The translations under genes and the position numbers were made by a program. Below are positions 1-8,200 of a stretch of 40,958 nucleotides of DNA, piece after piece. Origin of the DNA: Rhodothermales bacterium. GTDB lineage: Bacteria; Bacteroidota; Rhodothermia; Rhodothermales; UBA10348. Under the pieces are notes generated by a model. It was not told the origin of the DNA, ran no database searches, and saw nothing but the letters and a program-made list of their open reading frames with translations. Position 1 is the stretch's first letter. Each line of letters opens with the position of its first letter. The stretch lies in the NCBI GenBank assembly GCA_017859335.1, contig JAFMNH010000008.1:898-41855 (forward strand), written 5' to 3'.

Positions 1-225
1 AACCCCAGCACACGGGTCGTTGCCCGATTTGGAGCGGAAGATTGGAAGAAGGAGGGCGATTACCGGGTTATCCGGACGACAATCGAAAATGTCGATCATG
101 ACATGTATATCCGGGTCAGGGGTACAAACACATCGGATCTTGAACCATTGACAGATCCACGGGGAGAAGATCCCTGGAGCGATCTTTGGTTCTACTCGAA
201 TCCCGTGTTTGTTGGCTTGCAATAG
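1..225 (+). CDS. C-terminal fragment, probable PHP-type (CehA/McbA-like) metallohydrolase
   Basis: Frame 1 is open from the first base to the TAG at 223-225, giving 74 residues of a protein that begins outside the window. The tail contains IRVRGTN followed by DLWFYSNPVFV. A closing YSNPI(V)YV-type strand after an (Y)xRLRGTN strand is what I associate with the C-terminal beta domain of CehA/McbA-type PHP metallohydrolases, which follow a PHP phosphoesterase domain. The catalytic His/Asp residues would lie upstream and cannot be checked. The assignment rests only on this tail, so function is tentative. About 85 bases of unremarkable sequence separate it from the imuB promoter. Confidence 0.5.
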   Translation, partial: NPSTRVVARFGAEDWKKEGDYRVIRTTIENVDHDMYIRVRGTNTSDLEPLTDPRGEDPWSDLWFYSNPVFVGLQ

Positions 226-310
226 CCCGTTTCCGTTTAAAGGGGCTGCGCATCGAGGACTGTTGAGGGATCTCTCCGGGTGGAGATCTTCACCAAAGGA
301 AAAGACGACC

Positions 311-337
311 TTGACACACATATAATGCACATATTAC
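311..337 (+). promoter_or_regulatory. Shared mutasome promoter/operator, copy A (imuB)
   Basis: A 27-bp element starting TTGACACACATATAATGC. TTG at 311 and TA at 335 are 24 bases apart, matching a Bacteroidota -33/-7 layout. Between them lie two 8-mers on an 11-bp period (ACACACAT at 314, ATGCACAT at 325). The same element precedes the DUF6504 gene (4781-4807) and dnaE2 (5164-5190). Its end is 51 bases before the imuB ATG. Role as promoter plus repressor site is inferred. Confidence 0.6.
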
Positions 338-388
338 CATGGGGCTCTACTCACGGGCGCTGCTGTTGCGCCACAGACTACGGGCCTG

Positions 389-1693
389 ATGGAAACTCGA
401 CCTCTCTCCTTTTCCGATTCCGATCCTGAGCGCCAGGGCTCCGATGCCCCCCGAAAGGCAGCCACTGACGCCAGCACCCCGGCACTCATCGGCTGCCTGA
501 CCATAAAACACTTCCCCGCTTGGGCCATTGCCATGGCGCGGCACCACGACGGCACGCAGCCGCTCATCGTGCAGGAGGAAAACCATATCGTGGCGCTCAA
601 CCGGGCCGCCGCCATGCAGGGCCTTGAGCGCGGCATGACGGCGGCCCGGGCCCGTTCCCTGTGCCCCGAGGCAGCGTGCCATCTGCGCGACCCCGTGGCT
701 GAATTCAGCGCGTGGGAAGCCGTGCTCGAGCGGATCAACCGTATCACGCCGTTCATGGAAAGCACGTTCGGACAATCGGGTGCGTCTTCGCGTGGAGCCT
801 CCTCGAAGGGCGTTGCCTCCCTCACCCGTTCGGATCAGCCGCAGCTCTGGCTGGCGGCCGCACCCGATGAAGTCCGTATGATGGCGCGGTCCCTGGGCGC
901 CTCCATCGGCTTTGCCCCACACCGCTCCACAGCCTGGCTGGCCTCCATCCGGGCCGGCGCAGGGGAGCTCCTTACTGTACCGACAGACGAGGTCGAATCC
1001 TTCCATGACAGCTTCCCCGTATCCTGGCTTGAGGAGGCCGGCTTCGGCATCGACTGCGTGGATGGTCTGCAGATGGTGGGGTGCGAAACGCTGGGCACGG
1101 CGCGAGCGATGAGCGAGCGCCATCTGAAACTCGCTTGGGGCGATGAAGGCGTGCGCGTCCACCGCCTCCTCTATCCCGACGATGCCACATCGGTCTCGCT
1201 TTTCCATCCGGCGCCATCCATCAACACCCACTTCACCCTCTTCACGCCCTGCTACGACGCGCCCTACCTCGTGCCCATCGTACACCGGCTCGTGCAGAAG
1301 GCCCATGACAAGCTGAAGGACAACATCGTCGGCCAGGTGCGCCTGGTGCTGCACCTCGAAGGGCACCCGCCCGAGCGTGCTGCCCGCCTCCTGACCCATC
1401 CCACGACCCGTCTCGATGCGCTCGTTCGCTTTGCCGAAAAACTCGCTGAAGACCTTTTCAGCCGCATCACCCGGGATAAAGGGCGCGTGGGCGTCGAGAA
1501 GATCGAGATAGAGTTGGCCGGCCTCTTGACCGGGGACATGATCCAGATGTCGCTCTTCGACCGGCGTCTGCGCGAGGTCAAGGAGGCCGTTTCAAAAGTC
1601 CACCGCCGCTATCCGCGGGCCCTCAAGAAACCTGTGGTCCGCGAGGGCGCCCACTTCCACGAAGACCGCTATTCGTATGTCGTCTGGGAGTGA
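389..1693 (+). CDS. imuB: ImuB-type Y-family polymerase-like mutasome protein
   Basis: A 434-residue protein of the ImuB group: a Y-family DNA polymerase fold that no longer polymerises and instead tethers the error-prone polymerase DnaE2 to the sliding clamp during translesion synthesis. The palm and fingers regions are recognisable (around residues 50-95 and 150-185, with LGASIGFAPHRSTAWLAS), but the first-strand aspartate is not seen and there is no SxDE-type acidic palm motif. This fits ImuB rather than DinB. QMSLF at about 386-390 is a good match to the beta-clamp binding pentapeptide QL(S/D)LF. The ATG at 389 follows promoter copy A. The 3' end overlaps the convergent tspO-like gene by 25 bp. 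The usual partner imuA is not next to it, and dnaE2 lies 3.5 kb downstream. Family call is solid; the exact start is less certain. Confidence 0.88.
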   Translation: METRPLSFSDSDPERQGSDAPRKAATDASTPALIGCLTIKHFPAWAIAMARHHDGTQPLIVQEENHIVALNRAAAMQGLERGMTAARARSLCPEAACHLRDPVAEFSAWEAVLERINRITPFMESTFGQSGASSRGASSKGVASLTRSDQPQLWLAAAPDEVRMMARSLGASIGFAPHRSTAWLASIRAGAGELLTVPTDEVESFHDSFPVSWLEEAGFGIDCVDGLQMVGCETLGTARAMSERHLKLAWGDEGVRVHRLLYPDDATSVSLFHPAPSINTHFTLFTPCYDAPYLVPIVHRLVQKAHDKLKDNIVGQVRLVLHLEGHPPERAARLLTHPTTRLDALVRFAEKLAEDLFSRITRDKGRVGVEKIEIELAGLLTGDMIQMSLFDRRLREVKEAVSKVHRRYPRALKKPVVREGAHFHEDRYSYVVWE

Positions 1694-2469
1694 TCGAAGG
1701 CCGCTACGCCCATCACCCGACCCACGATGTGGACTCCGACGGCAGCCACGCACAGGAAAAAGCACACTAGTGCCGCCGTCTGCACGAGGCTGTCCTCGGG
1801 TTGGTTGGCCTGGATGCCCCACGAGGCCCACGCTACTACGATAACAAAGGCCACGTTCCGGTAGCGCAGGTACACGAAGGCCGTTACCGTCAGCGCGATA
1901 GCCAGCTTCAGGAAGGTCCAGATCTGCTCATCCATCAGGGCATCGTTCCAGCCCCAGGCGCTCTGCAGGATGCTGATGTTGGCCAGCGTGGCCATGCAGA
2001 CCCAGGCGAAATACACACTGACCGGATACAGCACGGCCAGCTTCCAAAGCAGTCCCGACTGCCTCTGGGCCTCCCGATGCAACACAATCAGCGTCCCCAG
2101 CAGACCCAGCATGATGACCATGCTCAGAGCCAGCTGCTCGTAGTGCCATGCCACAATCCACGCGGCATTGAAGAGGCCATTGAGAACGAACGGCATGTCC
2201 ATGCGGGCCAGTGACGCATCCTGGCGAAAGCGCGGAAGCGCCTGCACGATGACAAAGGCCAACAGTCCCGAGTAGATGACACCCCAAATCGAGAACGTGA
2301 ACCCGGCGGGGGTGAACATCGATACATACCGGTCCGAAATCGCGCCGGTCATTTGCCCCCCGATGGGCAGGATATTGGCGAGGGCGTTGACGCTGACCAT
2401 CAACACGAAAGCCGCTGCCACCAGCGCGGTCCTTGAACCACCTCGATCTACCGTTTTCGAATGCTCCAT
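1669..2469 (-). CDS. TspO/MBR-like tryptophan-rich membrane protein
   Basis: A 266-residue inner-membrane protein with about seven to eight hydrophobic segments. Residues 53-66 (TPAGFTFSIWGVIY) are the typical early motif of tryptophan-rich sensory (TspO/MBR-like) proteins of this longer type, preceded by an N-P/G loop (ANILPIGG). Further Trp-rich helices include AAWIVAWHY (102-110) and AWGWNDA (171-177). Classical TspO proteins are about 160 residues with five helices and bind tetrapyrroles or cholesterol. The longer bacterial relatives have unclear ligands, so no substrate is given. The start at 2469 was chosen because the segment before it is polar and unlike the family, and the first helix begins about 13 residues later. 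The 3' end overlaps imuB tail to tail. Confidence 0.75.
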   Translation of the reverse strand: MEHSKTVDRGGSRTALVAAAFVLMVSVNALANILPIGGQMTGAISDRYVSMFTPAGFTFSIWGVIYSGLLAFVIVQALPRFRQDASLARMDMPFVLNGLFNAAWIVAWHYEQLALSMVIMLGLLGTLIVLHREAQRQSGLLWKLAVLYPVSVYFAWVCMATLANISILQSAWGWNDALMDEQIWTFLKLAIALTVTAFVYLRYRNVAFVIVVAWASWGIQANQPEDSLVQTAALVCFFLCVAAVGVHIVGRVMGVAAFDHSQTTYE

Positions 2470-2505
2470 GACAGACAATACTGGACCGGGATGATTCTGG
2501 CAAGC

Positions 2506-2540
2506 AAAAACGGGCGGGTCGCCCTCCGGCGACCCGCCCG
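2506..2540 (-). terminator. Rho-independent terminator of the HtrA-type protease gene
   Basis: GGGCGGGTCGCC (2512-2523), loop CTCC, GGCGACCCGCCC (2528-2539): a perfect 12-bp stem, extendable to 13 by 2511/2540. Read on the minus strand it is followed by five T residues (plus-strand AAAAA at 2506-2510). It lies 26 bases past the protease stop and before the tspO-like start, so it separates the two minus-strand genes. Confidence 0.85.
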
Positions 2541-2565
2541 CAACCATTCAAGACCACAGGCTCCC

Positions 2566-4125
2566 TTACTTCTCAAGGGCTGTCAACATCGTTGTACCAC
2601 TCTCGAGAATGCGAACACGGATGAGGAACGTGTCTCCCTCCTCAAGGCCCCCGACAATCTCTTCGAAGTCCGCCACGGAGTCCACTTTCTTGCGGTTGGC
2701 TTCGATGATAAGCATGCCCGGGCGCACGTTGGCCTCGCGAAAGGCAAAGCTGCCCTGGTCCACATTCGTGATGAACACGCCGCGGGCGTCATCTTCCAGC
2801 TCGAACCTACGGGCAATGTCCTCCGTCATGTTCTGGTAGGACAGGCCGAGGGACTCGGACACCGATGCATCATCATCTCCTGACTCCGCCTCACCTGCCG
2901 CATCTTCTTCAGCGGCCCCCAGGGTGACACGGATGGTTTTCTCATCTCCCTCCCGGTTGATGAGGATATCTACGTCATCGCCCGGCTGAAGGCTGCCGAT
3001 GATGGTCGAAAGGGCCAACGCGTTGTCCAGCTTCTTGCCGTCAACGCCCAGGATGACATCGCCTTCGCGGATGCCTGCCTTCTCGGCTGCGCTTCCGTCA
3101 ACCACGTTGCCGACCTGTGCTGCACCGGCCGGCAGATCCAGTGCCTTACGAAGCGCGTCCGAAGCCGCACCGTACTCCACACCAAGACGGGCGCGCTGCA
3201 CGCTGCCATTCTCGATCAACTGTTCGGAGATGCGCTGCACGGTGTTCACCGGAATGGCAAAGCCGATGCCCTGATAACCACCCGTACGGGTGAAGATGGC
3301 GGTGTTGATTCCCACCAGTTCTCCGTTCAGGTTGACGAGCGGACCGCCCGAATTGCCCGGATTGATGGCCGCATCGGTCTGGAGGTAGTTCTGTACGCTG
3401 GTACCGGTGCTGGAGTAGCGTCCCACGGCGCTCACGATGCCGGTGGTGACGGTATTGTTCAGTTCGGCGGCAAGCGGCGAACCGAACGCCATCACCCACT
3501 GCCCGACTTTGAGGCGCTCGGCATCCCCGAACCGGATGATGGGCAGGTCCTCGGCTTTGATCTTCAGGATGGCCAGGTCCGTGAATGCATCCGAGCCCAC
3601 GACTTCGGCTTCATATTCCTTGCCGTCAAAGAGCAACACGGACAGATTCTCCGCGCCCTCAATGACGTGGTTATTCGTCACCAGATAACCATCTGAGCGC
3701 AGGATGACCCCCGAGCCCAGGCCCTGGCTACGGTATTCCCGCTCCTGTCCACCCTGTCCCCCTTGTGGCATCCCGAACTGACGGAAGAAATCCTCGAAGG
3801 GGCTGCCTTGGAAGGGTTGCGAAAATTGCGGTACCTGCTGGCGCACCACGCGTTCAGCACGGATCTGTACGACGGCCGGATTGATGCGATCGGCCACGCT
3901 CACAAAGGCGGTTTCAAATTCCTGGACGGACGCCACAGCCTCGGGCGCAGTCCAGTCTACAGCCTTTTCAGCATCTGCTACAACCGTCCGGTCCCCAGCC
4001 CAGCTGACAGCAGCTACACGGTCCTCTCTCCCAAGGAAATTTGCCCCGGAGGTAGCAAACAGGATACCGCCGAAAAACATGGCAGCAGCTACCACAGGAA
4101 TAGACATGCGATTCCAGGTATTCAT
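2566..4125 (-). CDS. htrA: HtrA/Deg-family periplasmic serine protease with two PDZ domains
   Basis: A 519-residue Do-type protease/chaperone that degrades misfolded envelope proteins. An N-terminal hydrophobic anchor or signal (residues 8-25, IPVVAAAMFFGGILFATS) exports it. The trypsin-like domain carries the full triad: His153 in TNNHVIEG, Asp183 in FTDLAILKI and Ser259 in NPGNSGGPLV. A Gln/Gly-rich linker (about 99-133) lies in the LA-loop position. PDZ1 spans about 310-405. An acidic linker (EEDAAGEAESGDDD) leads to PDZ2 at about 425-515. The ATG at 4125 was chosen because AAGGTGA lies just upstream and the signal peptide follows directly; the open frame continues to 4251 without family similarity. 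It has its own terminator (2506-2540). Whether it behaves like DegP, DegQ or DegS cannot be told from sequence. Confidence 0.93.
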   Translation of the reverse strand: MNTWNRMSIPVVAAAMFFGGILFATSGANFLGREDRVAAVSWAGDRTVVADAEKAVDWTAPEAVASVQEFETAFVSVADRINPAVVQIRAERVVRQQVPQFSQPFQGSPFEDFFRQFGMPQGGQGGQEREYRSQGLGSGVILRSDGYLVTNNHVIEGAENLSVLLFDGKEYEAEVVGSDAFTDLAILKIKAEDLPIIRFGDAERLKVGQWVMAFGSPLAAELNNTVTTGIVSAVGRYSSTGTSVQNYLQTDAAINPGNSGGPLVNLNGELVGINTAIFTRTGGYQGIGFAIPVNTVQRISEQLIENGSVQRARLGVEYGAASDALRKALDLPAGAAQVGNVVDGSAAEKAGIREGDVILGVDGKKLDNALALSTIIGSLQPGDDVDILINREGDEKTIRVTLGAAEEDAAGEAESGDDDASVSESLGLSYQNMTEDIARRFELEDDARGVFITNVDQGSFAFREANVRPGMLIIEANRKKVDSVADFEEIVGGLEEGDTFLIRVRILESGTTMLTALEK

Positions 4126-4287
4126 CTTCGTGTCACCTTCGATTTGGTCTTGTTCTTCTAGTACCCCGCCTGACCGGACAACGCCACGAATCAGGTCCGG
4201 CGCTGGCGATGATTGTGGATTACAACAGTGCGCAAACAAGCGTCGTGCCAACGGTCCACACTGCGCTCTATACGGGCTTTAACGGGT

Positions 4288-4342
4288 CACAATGACACAT
4301 TATTGTGCATACCATGCAGCAGGATGTCGACATAATGACACA
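4288..4342 (-). promoter_or_regulatory. Candidate operator repeats upstream of the protease
   Basis: On the plus strand CACAATGACACA (4288-4299) and CATAATGACACA (4331-4342) differ by one base and are 43 bp apart. Between them lie TGACACA-TTAT-TGTGCA, an imperfect inverted repeat, and the perfect palindrome ATGTCGACAT (about 4324-4333). They sit about 160-215 bases upstream of the protease start. A stress-regulator binding role is inference only. Confidence 0.3.
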
Positions 4343-4510
4343 CTTCCCGAGTAATTGCCTGTCACTTTTTCACCTCCTGCACTCTGCCGATTTTATTGGT
4401 CTGGTCCTTCGGTTTTGCAGCCTGGTATAGTAGACGTACAGGTGTGCGCTTGTTCTATCAGCTTCATCTCAGGCACCGCACTTTCGGCTTCACCCCTTAC
4501 CTCTCCCTTT

Positions 4511-4582
4511 CCGTCTCCACTTCCATCTCCGTCTCCACTTCCATCTCCGTCTCCACTTCCATCTCCGTCTCCACTTTCATCT
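4511..4582. repeat. 18-bp polypyrimidine tandem repeat (four clear units)
   Basis: The unit CCGTCTCCACTTCCATCT occurs at 4511, 4529 and 4547 exactly and at 4565 with one C-to-T change. Degenerate hexamer-based copies continue to about 4640. Almost every base from 4501 to 4645 on the plus strand is C or T. Being built from TCTCCN hexamers, it is prone to slippage and could form a triplex. Confidence 0.9.
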
Positions 4583-4650
4583 CCATCTCAGTCTCCCTTC
4601 CAATCTCCACTTCCATCTTCCTCTCCGTCTCCCTTTTTCCCTTCCGCAGT

Positions 4651-4752
4651 CAGTTGTACAACTCGTACAACATTGTGCGCATGTACAGAAAAGAACGCGG
4701 CCAGTTGTACAACTCGTACAACATTGTGCGCATGCACAGAAAAGAACGCGGC
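4651..4752. repeat. 51-bp tandem duplication with internal palindrome
   Basis: Copies 4651-4701 and 4702-4752 are adjacent and differ at one base (T at 4684, C at 4735). Each contains the perfect 12-bp palindrome AGTTGTACAACT, which extends to GTTGTAC-N5-GTACAAC, and then TTGTGCGCATG. The second copy forms TGTGC-GCAT-GCACA with matching arms; the T in the first copy breaks it. It lies just upstream of promoter copy B. Confidence 0.9.
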
Positions 4753-4780
4753 CACCCATAGGATTTCACACGATGCGGAC

Positions 4781-4807
4781 TTGATGCACATATGATGCAC
4801 ATGGTAT
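4781..4807 (+). promoter_or_regulatory. Shared mutasome promoter/operator, copy B (DUF6504 gene)
   Basis: A 27-bp element starting TTGATGCACATATGATGCAC. TTG at 4781 and TA at 4805 are again 24 bases apart, with ATGCACAT at 4784 and 4795 (11-bp period). It differs from copy C at one position in 27. It ends 41 bases before the ATG at 4849. Confidence 0.65.
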
Positions 4808-4848
4808 GATGAGCACCTCAGTCATCACCTGAAAAATCACCGCTGATC

Positions 4849-5109
4849 ATGCTCAAACGTGTCCGCCGTCCACGCCCCATCCAGTTCGCCAAAGAGGTCC
4901 GGTTCAAGGGTGACCGCTCCGTCGTACTCATCGATGGCAACGAACGTCTGCCCATCCGGGAGGTGGTGGAACAGTGGGATGTGCGGGGCACGTGGTGGGC
5001 CACCGAGCGGCATCGGCGCTACGTCACGCTGCGCACGGAGCGGGGCACGTTTGATGTGATGCGGGACATGAAAACCGGTCGCTGGACCTTGGTTGGCGTC
5101 TACGATTGA
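4849..5109 (+). CDS. Small DUF6504-type protein, mutasome accessory
   Basis: An 86-residue basic protein without signal or membrane segment. The pattern RGTWWATERHRRYVTLRT followed by GxFDVxRD and a closing GRWTLVGVYD resembles the DUF6504 domain, which I recall as a C-terminal module of, or companion to, ImuB-like proteins. No biochemical role is known to me. It has its own promoter copy B and lies 139 bp upstream of dnaE2, which has promoter copy C, so both are likely induced together with imuB. ATG 4849 is supported by a position 41 bases after the promoter element. The domain call is from memory and moderately sure; expression with the mutasome is inference from the shared element. Confidence 0.75.
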   Translation: MLKRVRRPRPIQFAKEVRFKGDRSVVLIDGNERLPIREVVEQWDVRGTWWATERHRRYVTLRTERGTFDVMRDMKTGRWTLVGVYD

Positions 5110-5125
5110 CCTGAAATCGTGGCAA

Positions 5126-5139
5126 TGCACATGTGTGCA
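5126..5139. promoter_or_regulatory. LexA-box-like inverted repeat upstream of dnaE2
   Basis: TGCACATGTGTGCA: arms TGCACA and TGTGCA around a TG centre. It fits TGCNC-N4-GTGCA, which I recall as the LexA box described for Fibrobacter succinogenes. It lies 25 bp before promoter copy C. Assignment to LexA is inference; no lexA gene is in the window. Confidence 0.4.
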
Positions 5140-5163
5140 CCCACCTTTTTCATGGAAGCGATC

Positions 5164-5190
5164 TTGATGCACATATAATGCACATGGTAT
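5164..5190 (+). promoter_or_regulatory. Shared mutasome promoter/operator, copy C (dnaE2)
   Basis: A 27-bp element starting TTGATGCACATATAATGCAC. TTG at 5164 and TA at 5188 are 24 bases apart, with ATGCACAT at 5167 and 5178. It ends 58 bases before the dnaE2 ATG. Sixteen bases (CACATATAATGCACAT) are identical to copy A. Confidence 0.65.
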
Positions 5191-5248
5191 TGTGAGGTCC
5201 TTTTGATTCAGCCGGGCCTCCTGTGCAGCCCGAAAGCCCACTATTCGC

Positions 5249-8200
5249 ATGTTTGTGCATTTGCATGCCCGTTCCTGGTATTCCTTCCGTGCCGGGGGAT
5301 CTCCCCCTGAAGCCCTGGCGGCCGAGGCGGCCCGTCTGGGTATGTCCTCCATGGGTATCACGGATCGGCACGGGACCTATGGCGTGATTCGTTTCCAGCA
5401 GGCATGCAAGGAACATGGCCTGCGGCATGTACTTGGCGCCGAAGTACCGCTGCAATGGACGCCTCCGGGTAGCCAGCAATCCTTTGACAGGCACCATCCA
5501 ATCGGCGATGTCGTACTACTGGCAAAGAACCGCGAGGGCTACGCCAATCTGTGCAGGCTCCTGACGGACGCTCACCTCACGGCCGGCGAGCGCGACGATC
5601 GGGACAACCCCTGGACGACGTTTGACGTGCTGGCCGAACACGCGAAGGACCTGATCTGCCTCACGGGATCGGACGAGGGACTGCTCTACCCGTTGATGGA
5701 TGCAGGCATGAGTATGCTGGCCGGGCAGCTGACGGGCGCGCTGAAAGAGATCTTCGACGACCGGCTGTTTGTGGAGCTGACCCACCAGCGGCGCAAGGGC
5801 GATGACCGTCGACTCGGCCGTCTGATCCGGCACGCCGCGCAAGCCGGTATTCCCACGGTGGCTACGGGCGATGTGCGCTATGCCCTGCCCCGCGACTACT
5901 GGCGCTATGACCTGCTGACTTGCATCCGACATGGCATCACGGTCTTCGAGGACCACCCCCATCGCCCCTCGAACGCCATGGCCTATGTACAGCCCGAGGC
6001 GGAGCTGGCTCGCCGAGGGCTGCCACACGATGCCATCCACCGCAGCGGGGAAATTGCGGGCGCCTGCCAGGTCGACCTGATCCCCGGTCACATCATTCCG
6101 CCCGGCGCCCGCCTGCCGGAGGGCGTCACCTCCGGCGACCTCTTCCGGCAGAAAGTCGAGGCCGGGTTTGCCCGCAAGTATCCCGAGGGTGCAAAGCACT
6201 GGAAGGCCGCCAGACAGCGACTCGAGAAAGAGGTCGTCATCATCATGGATCTCGACATCCAGGACTTTTTCCTGGTTGTGGCCGAAGTGGTCGAAGAGGC
6301 CGGGCGACGGGGCATCCGCTGCCTCGGGCGCGGGTCGGCAGCCAACTCCATCGTGACCTACCTGCTCGACATCACGCGGGTCTGCCCCATCGAGCACAAC
6401 CTGTTGTTTGAGCGGTTCCTGCATCGAGGGCGCAAGGGCACGCCGGACATCGACCTGGACTTCGATTCGAGTCGGCGCATGGAGATCATCGAGTGGATGG
6501 AAGAGCGATTCGGTGCGGCACATACGGGTATGGCCGCTACCATCGACCGATACCTGACCAAGTCGGCCGTTCAGGACACAGCCAAGGCGCTGGGCTGGCC
6601 CCCCGAAATGGCCGTGCAGATGTCCAAACGCTGCAGCCACGAACCGCCCACCGCGGAGTACAATGCCACCCACATCGAAGGCGTGGCCGGCGGCAAAAGC
6701 CCGCTGCTGAAGATCCTGCTCTCGGCGTCGACGGCCCTCATGACGGTCCCTCGCCACCTGGGGCAACACTCGGGCGGCATGGTCCTGACGCGGGACCCGA
6801 TGCCGTACTTCTCTCCCCTGCAGCAGAGTGCCAATGGCGTACGCGTCGTGCAGTTTGACAAGAACGACCTCGAGTGGCTCGGGCTGGTCAAGCTGGACGT
6901 CCTTGGCCTGCGCATGCTGGGCGCCGTGTCCGAGGCTGCTCGGCTGGTAGCAGACCGGCAGGGTGAGATCATTGACCTCGACGCCCTGCCCTTCGACGAT
7001 CCGAAAGTCTACGACCGGATTTGCGAAGGTGATGTACTGGGCCTCTTCCAGATCGAGTCGCCCGCGCAGATGAGCGCGGGCGCCCGCATCCAGGCACGCT
7101 CCATGCAGGACCTGATCAAACAGATATCGCTCGTACGCCCGGGGCCGATCCTGGGCGGCCTCATGCATCCTTTCATCCGACGGCACCAGGGCATCGAGAC
7201 CGTCCGCTACGAGCATCCCATACTGGAGGACATCCTGCATGACACGTATGGTGTCATTGTCTTTCAGGAACAGGTCCTCGAGGTGGCCCACCGCTTTGCC
7301 GGCTGGTCCCTTGACCGCGCAGACCAGTTCCGTCGCCTGATGTCCCGTTTCCGGGACTCGAACGAAATGGAAAGCATGCGCGAGGGCTTCGTCGAGTCCG
7401 CGCTGCAGGTGGACACGAACCCTCCCATCTCCCGAACCGTGGCCAACCGGGTCTTTGACCAGGTGTCCAAGTTCGTGGGATACGGGTTCTGCCGCTCGCA
7501 TGCCGCTTCGTTCGCCCTGACAGTGTATCACAGCGCGTATCTGAAGGCCTATTACCCGGCGGCCTTCATGGCCGCCGTCATGCAGCACCGCCCGGGCATG
7601 TACGCCCAGATGACGCTCGAGCAGGAAGCCCGACGTCACGGCGTACGTGTACTGGTACCGGACATCAACATCTCCGGTCTGCGCTTCGACCTGGAGAACG
7701 TGCAGTATGCCTGGGCCATCCGCAAACCACTCACCTCCGTCAAAGGCGTGTCTGAGACGTTCGCAAAAGACATCGTGCTCGAGCGCCAACTCGGCGCGTT
7801 CACCAGTTTCGAGGACTTTTTCCACCGCGTGCCGGCCGACGAGAAAGAACTCCGGTCGCTGGCCAAGGCGGGCGCCTTCGATCAACTCGAAGGCGCCAAC
7901 AGAACAGTCCTCTACAAGATGCAGGTGCTTTTGAGGCGCCGCGCCAGCGGCGCCCAACTCGACTTCGAGTCCCAGAAAATGGCCCGGACACTGCTCGATG
8001 TGCGCTCCCTGGAGGAGAAGGACATCCCGGCACTGCCCGGCATCACGCTGCGTACGCGCCTGGAGTGGGATCTGCGTACGCACTCCGGCCCGCGGGTTCA
8101 CCCGATGATCGTGTTGCGCCAGCATCTGGCAGACTGGGAGATCCGCCCCATCGACACGGCCCGGGAGTTCGGTACCGTCCTGCCCTGGAAAGAGAAACAA

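Larger units (their letters stand above)
4126..4848. other. Repeat-rich divergent intergenic region, 723 bp
   Basis: No convincing gene is seen. Reading rightward: an inverted repeat in the protease 5' UTR (CCGGAC 4174-4179 with GTCCGG 4195-4200, competing with CCTGA 4169-4173 and TCAGG 4191-4195); a 12-bp direct repeat (CACAATGACACA 4288, CATAATGACACA 4331); a strongly pyrimidine-biased tract at about 4501-4645 with 18-bp units; a 51-bp tandem duplication (4651-4752); and promoter copy B (4781-4807). Several open frames cross the repeats but encode low-complexity Ser/Pro strings and are not called. Confidence 0.7.

Noticed and set aside
339-389. A 16-codon open frame ending TGATG over the imuB start, as a coupled leader peptide
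   Set aside because: If the -7 element at 335 is right, transcription begins at about 342, after the ATG. There is no SD.
347-1399. Long minus-strand open frame opposite imuB
   Set aside because: It lies wholly antisense to a clear gene and its translation has no recognisable domain; GC-rich codon bias explains it.
4501-4752. CRISPR array
   Set aside because: The repeats are directly tandem without unique spacers, and no cas gene is nearby.
4355-4795. Ser/Pro-rich open frame over the repeats
   Set aside because: It is a direct translation of the 18-bp and 51-bp repeats (multiples of three); no SD or domain.
5516-8200. An 894-codon minus-strand frame opposite dnaE2
   Set aside because: It is a shadow of a high-GC gene; dnaE2 is complete and has catalytic motifs.
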